A stretch of DNA of 64,000 nt from Chloroflexota bacterium (GTDB taxonomy: Bacteria; Chloroflexota; Anaerolineae; J102). Position 1 is the stretch's first letter, and every line of letters begins with the position of its first letter. The DNA lies in the NCBI GenBank assembly GCA_029782215.1, contig JAKOVD010000197.1:92034-156033 (forward strand). The letters are read 5' to 3'. Positions 63,508 through 64,000 of the stretch are shown one piece after another. The position numbers were made by a program, and so were the translations under genes. The notes below the pieces were generated by a model, which was given only the letters and a program-made list of their open reading frames with translations, ran no database searches and had not been told where the DNA came from.

Positions 63508-63570
63508 ATGTGACCATGTGGTCACATGACCGATCAGTCACATTATGGCCAGGAGAGAACGTGCTGTCAA
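63508..63570 (-). promoter_or_regulatory. Promoter and operators of the TetR-ABC exporter operon
   Basis: On the minus strand TTGACA (plus 63565-63570) and CATAAT (plus 63542-63547) are 17 bases apart. Between the -10 and the start codon lie ATGTGACC/GGTCACAT (63508-63527, 8-base arms, 4-base spacer) and TGACCGATCAGTCA (63527-63540, nearly symmetrical). Both are likely TetR sites. The second shares its core with the operator at 129-148. Confidence 0.75.
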
Positions 63571-63620
63571 ATGCTCGATCAAGGTCGCAAGTAGCTTCCG
63601 GTGCCAGGTGCCCTGACATG

Positions 63621-63655
63621 AGCAGACCCGCCAGGGGCATCCCGGCGGGTCTGCT
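63621..63655. terminator. Hairpin after the cytochrome gene
   Basis: AGCAGACCCGCC (63621-63632) and GGCGGGTCTGCT (63644-63655) form a 12-bp stem with an 11-base loop, 30 bases beyond the cytochrome stop codon. It probably ends that minus-strand transcript; no T-run is visible. Confidence 0.6.
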
Positions 63656-63684
63656 GAGGTGGGTGTGGTGGAGAGCTTTGAACG

Positions 63685-64000
63685 CTATTTGGCGGGGTTG
63701 AGGCTGACGATGTAGGCGATGAGGTCGGCGATCTGCTGTGGGGTGAGCTTGCCGTTATCGCCCCAGGCAGCCATGACCTGTTTGGGGTTGGGACCGGCGG
63801 GTTTGGAGCCGTGTTCGATGAAGAGGTCGACGTTGGTGGCGTAGACCTTGGGGTCGGAGCTGATGAGGGTTTCGTCGATGGGGTTGAGGGAGGGGATGGT
63901 GCCGTCGTCGGAGCCGGGGTTGTCGATGCCGCCGGTGCCCTGGGGGCCGTGGCACTTCTGGCAGTTATCCGTGAACAGCTTTTCGCCGGTGGCGGCGTTG
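63685..64000 (-). CDS. c-type cytochrome, C-terminal part (cut by window edge)
   Basis: The minus strand encodes at least 105 residues before the window ends: AATGEKLFTDNCQKCHGPQG, then GTGGIDNPGSDDGTIPSLNP and a terminal QQIADLIAYIVSLNPAK. CQKCH is a haem c attachment site, and the distal methionine is probably in KQVMAAWGDNG. This is the pattern of a class I mono-haem domain, often a module of an electron-transfer complex. The upstream part and any signal peptide are outside the window. Confidence 0.85.
   Translation of the reverse strand, partial: NAATGEKLFTDNCQKCHGPQGTGGIDNPGSDDGTIPSLNPIDETLISSDPKVYATNVDLFIEHGSKPAGPNPKQVMAAWGDNGKLTPQQIADLIAYIVSLNPAK

Overview
The window is GC-rich bacterial DNA, densely coding on both strands, with no rRNA or tRNA gene that I can recognise. 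It most likely comes from the Chloroflexota (Anaerolineae/Caldilineae-like). The clues are lipoproteins with long Pro/Thr/Ala linkers after the lipobox, secreted proteins that end in a short LP-type motif (FLPRLQR, FMPLLQR, YLPAVLRGSK), an ABC/RND-adaptor efflux operon with an extra lipoprotein, and many short dispersed palindromic repeats between genes. The assignment is inference from style, not from a marker gene.

Layout. 1-4.8 kb: a partial TetR gene with its promoter/operator, a VapBC toxin-antitoxin pair, a membrane acyltransferase, an alpha/beta hydrolase overlapping a second TetR gene, and a DUF2461 protein. 4.9-12.3 kb (minus strand): a Tat-type DUF362 lipoprotein, a MacAB-like efflux operon with an extra lipoprotein, and a two-subunit glutaconate-type CoA-transferase. 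12.6-26.4 kb (plus strand): a large sugar catabolic operon running RpiR regulator, MtnA-like isomerase, MtnK-like kinase, DhaK, DhaL, sugar-binding lipoprotein, RbsA-type ATPase, two RbsC-type permeases, beta-hydroxyacid dehydrogenase, FGGY kinase and RuBisCO-like protein. 26.4-28.6 kb: a decayed secreted-protein gene and an island of dispersed repeats. 28.6-38.7 kb (plus strand): a second catabolic operon running SorC regulator, zinc alcohol dehydrogenase, divergent RPE-like protein, Gfo/Idh/MocA oxidoreductase, GMC oxidoreductase, glycyl radical enzyme with its activase, and ROK kinase. 38.9-46 kb: a CPA1 antiporter, a TMEM198-like membrane protein, two lipoproteins with a related domain, a YCII protein and a DHA2 drug exporter. 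46.2-50.6 kb: a 2-hydroxyacid dehydrogenase, a rhamnulokinase-like kinase and a SulP transporter. 50.6-56.7 kb (minus strand): two large secreted proteins, a PD40 beta-propeller and a metzincin-like multidomain protein. 57-59.5 kb: four small proteins (LOR, DUF6325-like, SHOCT, DUF1269-like). 59.6-63.6 kb (minus strand): a TetR-controlled ABC exporter operon. The window ends inside a c-type cytochrome gene.

The most interesting part is 12.6-26.4 kb. It combines an imported sugar, methionine-salvage-type MtnK/MtnA, a dihydroxyacetone-kinase pair without DhaM, an acid-sugar-type dehydrogenase, a sugar kinase and a RuBisCO-like protein lacking key RuBisCO residues. I know of no described pathway using exactly this set. 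Two models fit: a methylthioribose/deoxyribose salvage route, or an acid-sugar route like the known apionate pathways that use RuBisCO-like proteins. The second operon couples a diol-dehydratase-like glycyl radical enzyme with FAD- and NAD-dependent sugar oxidoreductases and may also be a new route.

Regulation is unusually readable. Four promoters match TTGACA-N17-TANNNT or nearly so (12548, 28525 and two on the minus strand at 150-178 and 63542-63570), with inverted-repeat operators just downstream of three of them.
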